Part shown: one piece after another, positions 1 to 9,088 of the stretch
Position numbering within the stretch: the first letter of the stretch is position 1
How the letters are laid out: each line of letters starts with the position of its first letter
Source: Micropruina sp.
GTDB taxonomy: Bacteria > Actinomycetota > Actinomycetes > Propionibacteriales > Propionibacteriaceae
NCBI GenBank assembly: GCA_016711205.1
Contig: JADJTM010000002.1
Span: forward strand, 682,001-746,000
Direction of reading: 5' to 3'
Length of the DNA stretch: 64,000 nt
Notes under the pieces: generated by a model
What the model saw: only the letters and a program-made list of their open reading frames with translations
Databases searched by the model: none
Told to the model about the DNA's origin: nothing
Translations under genes and position numbers: made by a program

Positions 1-168
1 GCACTGGCGTCGATGTGAGTACACCCGGCGTGGTCGCACGACCCGTCATCCCGGCGAAGGCCGGGATCTCCCTCGCGGCACTGGCGTCGATGTGAGTCCC
101 GCCGGCGTGGTCGCACGTCCCGTCATCCCGGCGAAGGCCGGGATCTCCCTCGCGGCACTGGCGTCGAC
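1..168. repeat. 77-bp tandem repeat, about 2.2 copies
   Basis: The phrase GCACTGGCGTCGATG recurs at 1, 78 and (shortened) 155, a period of 77 bp. Each unit holds the palindrome ATCCCGGCGAAGGCCGGGAT, the core that recurs in the arrays near 28.7-29.7, 50.8-51.2 and 55.1-55.4 kb. The array runs off the left edge, so its full copy number is unknown. No coding role is evident. Confidence 0.85.
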
Positions 169-187
169 TACCGAGAGACTGTCGATA

Positions 188-209
188 CGACCCCCGTTTG
201 CGGGGGTCG
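188..209. terminator. GC hairpin after the GNAT gene
   Basis: A 9-bp perfect stem (CGACCCCCG / CGGGGGTCG) with a four-base loop lies about 50 bp past the stop codon of the minus-strand GNAT gene. There is no T-tract, so it is only a possible terminator of the GC-rich actinobacterial type. Confidence 0.35.
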
Positions 210-256
210 GATCAACACTGTCTTTCAGACCCGGCCCGCTGTGGCACGGGAGCCGG

Positions 257-946
257 TCAATCGTCGAGGCCGATCAGCCGCCGCACGGGGGCCACGCCCT
301 CGACCTGCAGGTCGGGCCCGCGCACGAGATCGTCCGGGCGCAGCAGGTACCGCTGCTCGATGGCCGCGTCGAAGCCGGATTCGGTGGCGGTGGCGGGCCG
401 GGGGCGCGGCTTGCGCACCAGGCCGTTGGACCGGTAGCCCACCTTGCGGCTGACCGCATTCGACGCCGCGTTGTCGACCCAAGCTGCTGAGGCCACCTCC
501 TCGAAACCCAGGTGATCGAACAGCAGGGCGCACATCGCCCGGCGCATCAGGGTGCCGATACCGCGGTCCTGGTGCCGCAAACACAGCCACGAGCCCGTCT
601 CACCGCTGCGGGTGAGCAGAAAGTCGTGGGTGCTGACACCCTGGGTGCCCACCAACTCGCCGTCGTAACGCACCGCCAGCTCGAGCGACCAGGCGTCCGG
701 GCCGAACCGCGAGCGCACGCCCCAGTGGTACTGCAAAAACTCGCGGTGAAAGCGGTCGGGCGGTGTGAGCGTCCAGGGCACCAGAAACGGCATCGCATCG
801 GGTGCGTGCACACCCTCGAAGGCGAGGTTCGCCAGCGCGATCAGGGTGTCGTCGTCGGGGCCGCTCAGCTCGATCGGCCCCGCGCTGACCCGCAGCCCGA
901 GCACCGGGAGCGCCTCGGCAAGGGTGGTCTCGGCGGTGGTGACCAT
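257..946 (-). CDS. GNAT-family N-acetyltransferase
   Basis: A 229-residue protein read as a GCN5-related N-acetyltransferase. The region around SLELAVRYDGELVGTQG matches the beta-strand pair of the acetyl-CoA fold, RHQDRGIGTLMRRAM fits the pyrophosphate-binding loop (Q/RxxGxG/A), and AWVDNAASNAVSRKVGYR is the usual C-terminal Asn-x-x-S-x-x-v-x-x-k-x-G-Y signature. The ATG at 946 is preceded by GGGAGGA; the open frame continues 20 codons upstream but would overlap the divergent neighbour's promoter. The substrate cannot be told from the sequence; family members acetylate protein N-termini, antibiotics or small amines. Confidence 0.8.
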   Translation of the reverse strand: MVTTAETTLAEALPVLGLRVSAGPIELSGPDDDTLIALANLAFEGVHAPDAMPFLVPWTLTPPDRFHREFLQYHWGVRSRFGPDAWSLELAVRYDGELVGTQGVSTHDFLLTRSGETGSWLCLRHQDRGIGTLMRRAMCALLFDHLGFEEVASAAWVDNAASNAVSRKVGYRSNGLVRKPRPRPATATESGFDAAIEQRYLLRPDDLVRGPDLQVEGVAPVRRLIGLDD

Positions 947-1004
947 GAGTCCTCCCAGTGGTCGACGGGGTTCGACGCTATCGGTTGCGGGCAGGATGGG
1001 CGGC

Positions 1005-1550
1005 ATGACCGATCAGACCATCTTCGGCAATCTGCGGGCGCAGCCGGCCACCGATCGTCCGGACCTGTTGGCACCGGTGGTGCTCGCGGCCATCCAGCTG
1101 ATCCCGGAGGCGCTGGTCGCCGAGATCGATCCCGCGTTCGCCGATACCGAGCAGTTGTGCGCCCAGTACGGCGTGCCGATGGACGCCTCGGCGAACGCCG
1201 TGATCGTGCGCGGCACCCGGGCCGGCGTCGACAAGCACGCCTGCTGCATGACCCTGGCTCACCGGCGGATCGACGTGAACAACGTGGTGCGGCGGCGGTT
1301 GGATGCGCGCAAGGCGTCCTTCGCCCCGATGGACTATGCGGTCGAGGCCACCGGCATGGAGTACGGCGGCATCAACCCGGTCGGGCTGCCGGCGGGCTGG
1401 CCGATCTGGGTGGACGGGGCCGTCGCCGACCGTAACTGGGTGTGCATCGGCTCGGGCGTTCGGCACTCCAAGCTGTTCATTCCGGTCAGCGGCCTGCTCG
1501 GATTACCCGGCGCGGAACGCGTGGACGACCTGGCCCGCGACAGCGCTTGA
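1005..1550 (+). CDS. YbaK/aminoacyl-tRNA editing domain protein
   Basis: A 181-residue single-domain protein of the YbaK/ProX/EbsC type, a family that hydrolyses mischarged aminoacyl-tRNAs in trans. Visible hallmarks are the central VIVRGTRAGVDKHACCMTL stretch, the basic helix RRRLDARKASFAP (with the conserved Lys) and the C-terminal GSGVRHSKLFIP that resembles the GSGxRxxKi motif. The ATG at 1005 (MTDQT) was chosen over an in-frame ATG at 996 because it gives the usual family length; the RBS is weak either way. It is divergent from the GNAT gene across 58 bp. The amino acid edited cannot be predicted. Confidence 0.75.
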   Translation: MTDQTIFGNLRAQPATDRPDLLAPVVLAAIQLIPEALVAEIDPAFADTEQLCAQYGVPMDASANAVIVRGTRAGVDKHACCMTLAHRRIDVNNVVRRRLDARKASFAPMDYAVEATGMEYGGINPVGLPAGWPIWVDGAVADRNWVCIGSGVRHSKLFIPVSGLLGLPGAERVDDLARDSA

Positions 1551-1557
1551 CGGGTAA

Positions 1558-1664
1558 TGGGGACGGTTCCTTTCCCCGTCGCGACCGCGTTGCGACGGGG
1601 AAAGGAACCGTCCCCAATGCCCGTCGAATTCGCAGGGTCGCGACGGGGAAAGGAACCGTCCCCA
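1558..1664. repeat. 25-bp palindromic repeat, hairpin plus an extra arm
   Basis: Arms at 1558-1582 and 1592-1616 are perfect 25-bp inverted repeats beginning TGGGGACGGTTCC, with a 9-bp loop. A third arm in the same sense as the second lies at 1640-1664. The same element recurs at 47860-47927. It sits between two convergent genes and could also terminate transcription from both sides. Confidence 0.85.
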
Positions 1665-1677
1665 TAACCAGTCCCCA

Positions 1678-2739
1678 TTACCGGTCGCAGGCTGCCCTGA
1701 CCAGCGCGGCGAACGCGTCCACATCGGCCTCGGCGGTGTCGAAGGAGCACATCCAACGCACTTCGCGCGCCGCGGCGTTCCAGTCGTAGAAGAAGAACCG
1801 CTCGCGCACCGCGTCCGCCACCCCCTCGGGCAGCCGGACGAACACGCCGTTGGCCTGGGTGGGTTGGGTGAACTCGACGCCGGGCACACCCGCCAGCGCC
1901 GCCCGTAACCGCGCGGCCATCGCGTTGGAGTGGGACGCGTTGCGCAGCCACAGGTCGCCCTCGAACAGGGCGATCAGCTGCGCCGACACGAACCGCATCT
2001 TGCTGGCCAGCTGCATGTTCGACTTGCGCAGGTAGACCAACCCGGCGACCCGGTCGGGGGCGAGCACCACGATGGCCTCGGCGCCCATGGCACCGTTCTT
2101 GGTGCCGCCCAGGCTGAGCAAATCCACCCCCGCGTCGGTGGTGAAGGCCGCGAACGGAACACCGAGTGCTGCGGCGGCGTTCGAGAGCCGGGCCCCGTCC
2201 AGGTGCACCACCATGCCCAACTCGTGCGCGTGCGCCGCCAGGGCCGCGATCTCGTCCGGGGTGTAGAGGGTGCCGAGTTCGGTCGACTGCGTGATCGACA
2301 CGGCCAGCGGCTGCGCCCGGTGCTCATCGCCGAAGCCCCACGCCTCGGTGTCCAGCAGGTCGGGGGTGAGCTTGCCGTCCGGCGTCGGCACGGCGTAGAG
2401 CTTCAGCCCGCCCACCTTCTCGGGGGCACCGCCCTCGTCCACGTTGATGTGGGCGGTGGCGGCGCAGACCACGGCGCCCCAGCGCGGCAGCGCCGCCTGC
2501 AGGCCGGTGACGTTGGCGCCCGTGCCGTTGAACATCGGGTAGGCGGACGCCCGGTCGCCGAAGTGAGCCTGGATGACCTGCTGCAGCCGCGCGGTGTAGG
2601 CGTCGTTGCCGTACGAGCTCTGGTGGCCCCCGTTGGCGGACGCGATCGCGGCCAGCACGTCGTCATGGACGCCGGAATAGTTGTCGCTGGCGAAGCCGCG
2701 GTGCTGTGGATCGTGAAGCCGCTGATCGAGGAGTTGCAC
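1678..2739 (-). CDS. Low-specificity L-threonine aldolase, PLP-dependent
   Basis: A 353-residue aminotransferase-fold enzyme of the beta-eliminating lyase/threonine aldolase family, which splits L-threonine or allo-threonine to glycine and acetaldehyde. Family features include DNYSGVHDDVLAAI near the N-terminus, HINVDEGGAPEKVGGLKL, the MVVHLDGARLSNAAAALGV cofactor Asp segment, and the PLP lysine at about residue 214 in LSLGGTKNGAMGAE. The start is GTG at 2739 with only a weak upstream purine stretch. It is convergent with the YbaK-like gene across the palindromic repeat and has no operon partner. Confidence 0.88.
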   Translation of the reverse strand: MQLLDQRLHDPQHRGFASDNYSGVHDDVLAAIASANGGHQSSYGNDAYTARLQQVIQAHFGDRASAYPMFNGTGANVTGLQAALPRWGAVVCAATAHINVDEGGAPEKVGGLKLYAVPTPDGKLTPDLLDTEAWGFGDEHRAQPLAVSITQSTELGTLYTPDEIAALAAHAHELGMVVHLDGARLSNAAAALGVPFAAFTTDAGVDLLSLGGTKNGAMGAEAIVVLAPDRVAGLVYLRKSNMQLASKMRFVSAQLIALFEGDLWLRNASHSNAMAARLRAALAGVPGVEFTQPTQANGVFVRLPEGVADAVRERFFFYDWNAAAREVRWMCSFDTAEADVDAFAALVRAACDR

Positions 2740-2803
2740 CCGGTGATTATTCCACCGGCCGCGACTCGCCGCCCGCCATCTGACGACGACGCTCGCTCAT
2801 GGT

Positions 2804-2861
2804 GCTCGCCGAACTATTTGGGGCTCGCCAAGCTTCGCGAGCCCCAAATAGTTCGGCGAGC
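2804..2861. repeat. Palindromic repeat (AACTATTTG family), intact copy
   Basis: Arms at 2804-2828 and 2837-2861 are perfect 25-bp inverted repeats around an 8-base loop (CAAGCTTC), with core AACTATTTG. A second member at about 34.0/35.6 kb is split by an IS3-like element. It lies between the threonine aldolase start and the 3' end of the SDR gene. Confidence 0.9.
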
Positions 2862-2876
2862 GGAAAGCACCGGCCG

Positions 2877-3449
2877 TCAGTCGAACAGCGCGGCCAGGGT
2901 GCGTCCGAGGTCATGGACGTGGGTGTGCCGGCTGAAGTCCTTGCCGGGTTCACGGGCCACGTCGGCATCGGAGTACAGCGCCATCACCCGCTCGATGTGC
3001 ACCCGCCCGGGACTCTTCTTCAACGCATCGCCGACCGCCAGCAGCCACGTTTCGGCGGCCGCCTTGGCGGCCAGATAGTTGGCGTTGCCCGCGGTCGGCT
3101 TGGCCACCCCGGTCTGCGACACGATCGCGAACACACCCGCGGACGAGGCCGCCACCGCCGGCAGAAACGCCCGGGTGGTGTTGCGCAGGGTGCCCACGAT
3201 CATGGCCTGCAACCACTCCCAGTCGTCGTCGCTCTGCCCCGCCAGCCCACCGCCGCCGCGCCAGCCGCCGACCAGGTGCACCACCCCGTCCACGGCCCCG
3301 AGGTCGTCCGCCAGCTTCTGGACGGCGGCGAAGTCACGCAGGTCGCACTCGTCCGGCCCGATCTCGATCGCCTCGTGACCGTGCTCGCGCAGTGCGGACG
3401 CCGTGGCGTCGCCGGCGGGGCTGCCCGAGCCGGCGATGACGACCCGCAT
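2877..3449 (-). CDS. Short-chain dehydrogenase/reductase-like protein
   Basis: A 190-residue short SDR. The N-terminus MRVVIAGSGSPAGDA is a Rossmann nucleotide-binding loop, followed by VDGVVHLVGGW (the NNAG equivalent), a Ser in FAIVSQTG and the YxxxK motif as NYLAAKAA. The substrate is unknown. Its ATG overlaps the stop of the upstream DUF6421 gene (TGATG), so the two are translationally coupled. The short length and unusual glycine loop mark it as an atypical SDR. Confidence 0.78.
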   Translation of the reverse strand: MRVVIAGSGSPAGDATASALREHGHEAIEIGPDECDLRDFAAVQKLADDLGAVDGVVHLVGGWRGGGGLAGQSDDDWEWLQAMIVGTLRNTTRAFLPAVAASSAGVFAIVSQTGVAKPTAGNANYLAAKAAAETWLLAVGDALKKSPGRVHIERVMALYSDADVAREPGKDFSRHTHVHDLGRTLAALFD

Positions 3450-4825
3450 CAGGCGGTGGTTCCGGTGATGCCCGAGGTGGACGCGATCACGTCCCGCATC
3501 TTCTTCTCGAACGCCTCGTAGAACATGCTGAGCGGGAACTCGTCGTCCATGATCAGGTCGGTCAGTTCGCGCGGCAGGCCGTTCAGGGGCAGGTCGCCGG
3601 TCTTCCACACCGACGCGGGGTGCGGCTCGACTGTGCCCGAGACCAGCTTGTACGCGGCGAGCCAATGGGCGATCTTGGGCCGGTCGATCGAGCACCAGTA
3701 GAGGTGTTCGATCTCGGCGCCGAGCTCGTTGACGCAGTCGGGCACCTTGTCCCACTCGAAGGCGAGCTGGGTGTCGGTCCAGTGCAGGACGTGGTGCTGG
3801 TGCAGCCAGGCGAACAGCAGTTGGCCACCAAGACCGTCGTAGTTGCGCACCCGGGAACCGGTGATTGCGAACCGGAAGATGCGATCGAAGATCACGCAGT
3901 ACTGCACCAGGCGGGCGTGCCGGGCCAGTTCGAGCTGCTCGTCGGTGGGCTCGGCGAGTGCCGCGATGCGGCGGTCGATCGCAACGGACTCGCGGAACGC
4001 GGCCAGGTCGCAGCGCAGCTCTTCGAGCGAGTACAGGAAGAACGGCATCCGCTGCTTGATCATGAACGGGTCGAACGGCAGGTCGCCGCGCATGTGGGTG
4101 CGGTCGTGGATCAGGTCCCACATCACGAAGGTCTCTTCGGTCAGCTGCTGGTCGTCCAGCAGGGCAGCCGCTTCGTCGGGCAGGTCGAGCTTGGTCACGT
4201 CGACCGCCGCGCGCAGCACCCGGCGGAACCGGGCCGCCTCGCGGTCGGCGAAGATCGCTCCCCAGGTGAAGGTGGGAATCTGCCGCATCGCCACCGTCTC
4301 GGGGAACAGCACCGCCGAGTTGGTGTCGTAGCCCTCGGTGAAGTCGAGGAACCGGATGGGTACGAACAGCTTGTTGCTGTAGTCGGACGCCTCCAGATCG
4401 GCGACGAAGTCGGGCCAGATCACCTGGACGAGCACGGCCTCGACGAGGCGGTTGCGCGAGCCGTTCTGGGTGTACATGGGAAAGACCACCAGGTGCGTCA
4501 GGCCGTCCACGCGGTGTTCCTGGGGCTGGAACAGCACCAGGGAGTCGAAGAAGTCCGGCACGCCGAAGCCCTCGTCTGCCCAGCGGTGGAAGTCCTGCTG
4601 CACCGCGTCCAAGTAGGCGGCGTCGTGCGGAAACTGGGGCGCCAGTTCGGCGATGCCGCTGGTCAGGTCGTCGACCAGGCTGCGGGCGAGGCCGTGATCT
4701 TCGGGGTTCTCAATGGCTCCATTGGCCGACTGCAACGGATGCAGGGCGGAGGCGGCGGTCTTGACTCGGAGCCACGCGGGGCTCTGGGCGAGTTGCGACA
4801 CTTCAGTCTCTGCGACAGTGGTCAT
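3449..4825 (-). CDS. DUF6421 family protein
   Basis: A 458-residue protein that I match from memory to the actinobacterial DUF6421 family; the function is unknown. Notable is DLIHDRTHMRGDLPFD at about residues 238-253, with two His and Asp residues, followed by a helix with EELRCDLAAF. That arrangement resembles a metal site in helical hydrolases, but this is inference. There is no signal peptide or membrane segment. It is the first gene of a two-gene operon with the SDR and shares the TGATG overlap. It starts with ATG at 4825. Confidence 0.7.
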   Translation of the reverse strand: MTTVAETEVSQLAQSPAWLRVKTAASALHPLQSANGAIENPEDHGLARSLVDDLTSGIAELAPQFPHDAAYLDAVQQDFHRWADEGFGVPDFFDSLVLFQPQEHRVDGLTHLVVFPMYTQNGSRNRLVEAVLVQVIWPDFVADLEASDYSNKLFVPIRFLDFTEGYDTNSAVLFPETVAMRQIPTFTWGAIFADREAARFRRVLRAAVDVTKLDLPDEAAALLDDQQLTEETFVMWDLIHDRTHMRGDLPFDPFMIKQRMPFFLYSLEELRCDLAAFRESVAIDRRIAALAEPTDEQLELARHARLVQYCVIFDRIFRFAITGSRVRNYDGLGGQLLFAWLHQHHVLHWTDTQLAFEWDKVPDCVNELGAEIEHLYWCSIDRPKIAHWLAAYKLVSGTVEPHPASVWKTGDLPLNGLPRELTDLIMDDEFPLSMFYEAFEKKMRDVIASTSGITGTTA

Positions 4826-5118
4826 GGCAGATTCTCACATAATGGACGAGCTTCGCGCCACTATCGCCGACACGAATGAAGATTCACCGGCGTAATCGGC
4901 GTGGCAACGCCGCGCGGCCGTGAATCTTGTTGTCTCAGTGTTGCTCTCGCTGCGCCATCAGAAGGTATCACCGAACTGAACCGATCCCTCTTGACCCTGT
5001 CCGCGGCGGTCCGCACGAGCCGTCCGGCGGGCCGGTTGGCACTCGGGGGGTCTTGTGTGCCAACACGGTTGTGATTCACGATGGCCCAACTCCGAAACGC
5101 GAGCGCAGGAGGCTGATC

Positions 5119-5652
5119 ATGCAGAGCCAGAACGACCGTTCGGTCGAGGTGTCGCCGTTCCAGGCCCACGGCGTGCTGAGCGGCTTTCTGGTCTCCGGAC
5201 GCTGGCCGGCCAACACCGTGGAGTGGGCGCGCTTCCTGCTGCTCGCCGTCCGGGTGGCGAGCGTGCCGGGCATGCTACCGACGAGCACGGTGTTCCGGGT
5301 GCGCGAGGAGCGGCCCGAGTCGGCGCACCCGGGGGCGGTCGGCCTGGTGCTCGCCGAGGGTCCGGTGGTCGGCCAGAACGCCGTGCTGCCCGGAGCGTTC
5401 GCAGCCCCGCAACCGCCGGGGCTGATCGTGCTGCACCCGCCGTGCGAGATCCGTCCCTCGCTACCGGAGCAGGACGAGGTCGCGGCCGGCTGCGTGCTGT
5501 TGCCCGGCATTCCGCACCTGGGCCTGGAGCATCGGGCGGCCTGGGTCGAGGCGGATCGCCTGGGCAACATCGCCCGCATGGTGAGCCGGGCCGGCATCGA
5601 CCCCAACCAGGACGCCGACACCGCGGTGCTGGCCATGTTCCTGGCCGCCTGA
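5119..5652 (+). CDS. Hypothetical protein
   Basis: A 177-residue soluble protein I do not recognise. The ATG at 5119 is chosen because AGGAGG lies 8 bases upstream, although the frame stays open for 64 more codons. It has no signal peptide or transmembrane span, and two Cys near residues 116 and 129 in the middle (HPPCEIRPSLPEQDEVAAGC). The composition (many V, A, P, L, E) and even spacing of strands suggest one alpha/beta domain. No function is offered. Confidence 0.6.
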   Translation: MQSQNDRSVEVSPFQAHGVLSGFLVSGRWPANTVEWARFLLLAVRVASVPGMLPTSTVFRVREERPESAHPGAVGLVLAEGPVVGQNAVLPGAFAAPQPPGLIVLHPPCEIRPSLPEQDEVAAGCVLLPGIPHLGLEHRAAWVEADRLGNIARMVSRAGIDPNQDADTAVLAMFLAA

Positions 5653-5800
5653 ACGAATCTGGTGTTACCGCCCGCGAGGGCCGCGTAGCCGTCCCGCGCG
5701 TCTTTTGTGGCGGCACGAGCCGAGCGCGACTCCCTCGTCCAGGCGCCTGGTGAAGCGTAGGCTGTCGGCTGAATCGTCCCCGCACACGAAAGGTGAGGCC

Positions 5801-6070
5801 GTGCCCTATTTCATCATCGAGCGCTCGTTCGCCGAAGCAATCACCTTTCCCGTCGACGCGGAGTTCATCAATGAGGTGAATGACGAAGAGGACGTGCGTT
5901 GGGTCTTCTCGTACCTTTCCGTCGACCGGACCAGAACATATTGCCTGTACGAGGCGCCGTCGATGGATGCGATTCGGGTGGCCGCGGATCGCGCCGGGGT
6001 GCCGGTGGATTCAATAGTCGAAGTCACCGGACGCATCATGGCCAACGGCGTATTGGTTGGTCCTGAATGA
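5801..6070 (+). CDS. DUF4242 (SCO4226-type) protein
   Basis: An 89-residue protein of the DUF4242 family, whose Streptomyces member SCO4226 is known to bind nickel. It starts with GTG at 5801 behind AGGTGAGG. The pattern is typical: PYFIIERSF at the N-terminus, VRWVFSYLSVDRTRTYCLYEAPSMDAIR in the middle, then RAGVPVDSIVEV. The predicted fold is a small ferredoxin-like alpha/beta sandwich. It is convergent with the LAL regulator, with 5 bp between stops. Confidence 0.75.
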   Translation: MPYFIIERSFAEAITFPVDAEFINEVNDEEDVRWVFSYLSVDRTRTYCLYEAPSMDAIRVAADRAGVPVDSIVEVTGRIMANGVLVGPE

Positions 6071-6075
6071 GGCTC

Positions 6076-8976
6076 TCAAAGTAGGCCTTCGTCGCGCGCA
6101 TACCGCACAGCCTGCGATCGATTGGTGCTGGAGGTCTTCATCAATATGCTGCGGACGTGATTCGCGGCGGTGTGGCCGCTGATGCAGAGCGTTGACGCGA
6201 TGGCTTGGTTGCTCAGTCCCTCGTCGAGCAGTCGCAGAATCTCTATCTCGCGGGTGGTCAAACCGTCCCGGCGACCACGGCCGGTGAGGGCGTGGTCGAG
6301 CAGGGCCACCACCCGCGGCCAGCCGGCCGCCGTGGCTTCGGCACGGACCTCCTTGGCCAGCGCCAACCCTGCGCTGGAGCGGACGTTCTGGGTACGCAGC
6401 CACACGCTCGCAGCCGCGCGTGTGTAGGCCGCATGCAGGTTCGCCCCGAGCCGCCTGTCGAGATCCAGGGCAGCGTCGAACAGCATGCCCGGATCTCCGA
6501 TTTCCAGCACCGTGTCGATCTGACCGAGATAGCGATCCGCCGCACCGAAGCAGGTGACGAGGTAGCCCGACGACAGGTTCATTCCCGCGTATTCGGCTAC
6601 CAGCGGGCGAAGCGTCCTCAGGGCGTCGTGATCGGCGAGAAAGAGGGCGGCCTCCGTCATCAGGCCCACCACGGCGGGCCACTCCGCCGACTCGTGTGCG
6701 GACGGACGGTCATGCTCGATGAGCCAGCCGAGGACGCGCTGGGCCGGACGCAGCATGCCGAACTCGGTGTACAGACCGAGCAGGCCGGGACCCCAATGCT
6801 CCTGCGGGGACTCGTTGCCGTGGAACATCAACCGGATTCCGCCCAGCTCGCCGCGCTCGCGTTTGATCATGTACAACTGCTGGGCGGCAACGTTGGAGTT
6901 GGCGTCGGACAGGAAGCTGGATTCCGCCTCTGCGGCGCGGCGCGATGCCTTTCGAGCCTGCTCAAGGTTGCCGGCCACGAAATGCCGGGTGTGGACCAGG
7001 CACTCATGCCAGTAGCGCCAGTAGGTGCCGGATCGCTCGGCCGCTGCGGCAAGTGCGTCGTCCGCTTCGTCGAGGCCGGCACGATCCGCCAGGACGTATG
7101 CGGCTGCGGCCCGGTAGTGGGGCACCGCGTAGAGATCCTCGCCGAGACCCGCTGGGCGCGCCCTGCCGATGCTCCAGAGCTCCCCGGCCAATGCGTACGC
7201 TTCGCGGAGCCCCGCCGGCCGGAGACTGTGCAGATACGCCCGCCGCAGCACCCGCACCATCACCTCCTCGTCATCAACGGCCCGAGCCTGGGTGCTGGCG
7301 ATGGCGGCGATCGCTCGGGCCTCATCCGGACGTCCGGTGAGGGAGGTGGCGCGGGCCAGCGCGGCGAGCGCCTCGATCCTGCGCAGGTTGTCATCCGGAT
7401 CCTGCGGTCGAGGGTCGGCGAGCGCCTCGTTGAGCAGTTCAACTGCCCGGCCGCCGGAGATCCCCGGGCGCCACGACGCCTCTTCGTACTCCATGGCCGC
7501 CTCGAGTCGAAGGCGCTGGCCACCCGCTGCGAACACGCGTTCGGACAGGCCTCGTGCTCGCGCAAAGTCGGCGGCGCGACGCCAATTCCGTGCCGCGGAC
7601 AGCAGCAGGTCGTTGCTGGCAGCACCCGCTGGGTCCAGCTCCGCGGCCTGTTCGAACCGCCGGGCCGCTTCGTCGTGGGCCAGGCTGGATGCGGCCGACT
7701 GGGCTGCTCGGGCCGTGTATTCCACCGCCTTGTCGCGATAACCGAGAGTCACGGCGTTGGCGTAATGGTGAGCCAATCTCTGCAGCAGTCGGTGCGGCGG
7801 CGGCGTCAGGGACTCAAGGGTGGTGGCGGCCCGCGCGTGCAGCGCGGGTAGTTCACCTGCATGGATCTGGTCGAGCAGCGCCTGACGTCCGATGGCGTGC
7901 GGAAACCGGCTCGGCAGGGCCACGCCGCGCGGAGCCTCGATCAGGCCCGCCGCCGCGGCACGCTGCAAGGTGCCCAGAACCAGTTCGGCGGGTTGCCTCC
8001 TGAACGCCGCGAGTTCTGCGGGCACCACGTCCATGCCGAGGATCGCTGCGGCTATCAACGTGTCGCGATCGTGGGCCGCTATCGACCCGAGCCGCGCCCT
8101 GAGAAGGTCGTTGACCGTGTCGGGCAAGCTGATCGCGATCAGGTCGTCATCGACGTTGCTCACCTCGCGCCATGCTTCACGCAGCAGGAACGGGTTGCCG
8201 CCGGTCAGGTACGTCAGACGCGCCGCCACCTCGTGCGGTTTGCCCGCCGAGCCGGTCGGCATCGCCTTGACATAGTCGACGACCTCCGCGGCCGTCAGCG
8301 GAGCGAGTGCGATCCGCCGGATGCCCTCGAAGCGGTTGAGTCCAGCGATGATGTCGTCAGCGAAGGTCGAGCGGTCCGGGTCGGTGGATCGCACGCCGGC
8401 GAGTATCAGCACCCGGCTGTTCGCCAGGCTGGACACCAAGCGTGGAAGCAGCCGCAGGGCGGTCCGATCAGCCCAGTGAAGGTCGTCCAGAACCAGCACG
8501 ATCGGATGTCGTTCGGCGGCCTCCCGCAGCAGGTGCACGATGGCAGCCGCCAGCATGCCTTGAGCCTGGGCGCCCTCGGTGTCGGTGCGATCGATCCGGT
8601 CCGCGGTGACCATCGGGTTCGGCTCGATCGTCTCGCGGATCAGGCGGCTCGAGCGATCCCCGGCTCCCGGCCCCCGGACCAGATCGAGAATGCTCAGCAA
8701 CGGAGCATCGAGCGGCTCGAAGGGGGCGCCGAACTCAGCAACGCAGCTACCGGTGAAGACGGCGGCTCCGCTCCGGATGAGTTGCCCGGCGGCCTCGGCG
8801 ATCAGCCTCGACTTGCCGGATCCCGGCTCTCCACCGATGACGAAGCCACGAAGCGACCCGCGTGACACGTCCACCCACGCCGAGAGGATCGTCCGCAGTT
8901 CAGACTCGCGAGCAACAAAAGGGGGCTGGACGGAGCGCCAGCCAGCCGGCGGCGGCGGTGGGTTCCAGGCCCGCAT
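6076..8976 (-). CDS. LuxR-family LAL-type ATP-binding regulator
   Basis: A 966-residue large ATP-binding regulator of the LuxR family. The N-terminal AAA/NTPase domain has Walker A GEPGSGKS (about residues 49-56) and Walker B VLVLDDLHWAD. A long alpha-helical TPR-like middle section follows. The C-terminus (about 905-966) is a LuxR helix-turn-helix: LTTREIEILRLLDEGLSN, then HTAANHVRSILMK. LAL proteins activate or repress nearby or remote promoters on binding ATP and a ligand. The start is ATG at 8976 with no clear RBS. The target is unknown; no obvious partner operon sits beside it. Confidence 0.9.
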   Translation of the reverse strand: MRAWNPPPPPAGWRSVQPPFVARESELRTILSAWVDVSRGSLRGFVIGGEPGSGKSRLIAEAAGQLIRSGAAVFTGSCVAEFGAPFEPLDAPLLSILDLVRGPGAGDRSSRLIRETIEPNPMVTADRIDRTDTEGAQAQGMLAAAIVHLLREAAERHPIVLVLDDLHWADRTALRLLPRLVSSLANSRVLILAGVRSTDPDRSTFADDIIAGLNRFEGIRRIALAPLTAAEVVDYVKAMPTGSAGKPHEVAARLTYLTGGNPFLLREAWREVSNVDDDLIAISLPDTVNDLLRARLGSIAAHDRDTLIAAAILGMDVVPAELAAFRRQPAELVLGTLQRAAAAGLIEAPRGVALPSRFPHAIGRQALLDQIHAGELPALHARAATTLESLTPPPHRLLQRLAHHYANAVTLGYRDKAVEYTARAAQSAASSLAHDEAARRFEQAAELDPAGAASNDLLLSAARNWRRAADFARARGLSERVFAAGGQRLRLEAAMEYEEASWRPGISGGRAVELLNEALADPRPQDPDDNLRRIEALAALARATSLTGRPDEARAIAAIASTQARAVDDEEVMVRVLRRAYLHSLRPAGLREAYALAGELWSIGRARPAGLGEDLYAVPHYRAAAAYVLADRAGLDEADDALAAAAERSGTYWRYWHECLVHTRHFVAGNLEQARKASRRAAEAESSFLSDANSNVAAQQLYMIKRERGELGGIRLMFHGNESPQEHWGPGLLGLYTEFGMLRPAQRVLGWLIEHDRPSAHESAEWPAVVGLMTEAALFLADHDALRTLRPLVAEYAGMNLSSGYLVTCFGAADRYLGQIDTVLEIGDPGMLFDAALDLDRRLGANLHAAYTRAAASVWLRTQNVRSSAGLALAKEVRAEATAAGWPRVVALLDHALTGRGRRDGLTTREIEILRLLDEGLSNQAIASTLCISGHTAANHVRSILMKTSSTNRSQAVRYARDEGLL

Positions 8977-9088
8977 GGGGCCAACCTATGCCTTACCCAG
9001 TTGCGCGTCGAGGCGTCGTGGCGGCACCGGCGGTGCTGCAGGAATGGTCATTTCTTGTCATGCGCATGCGGATCGCGGCTCCTAGCGT

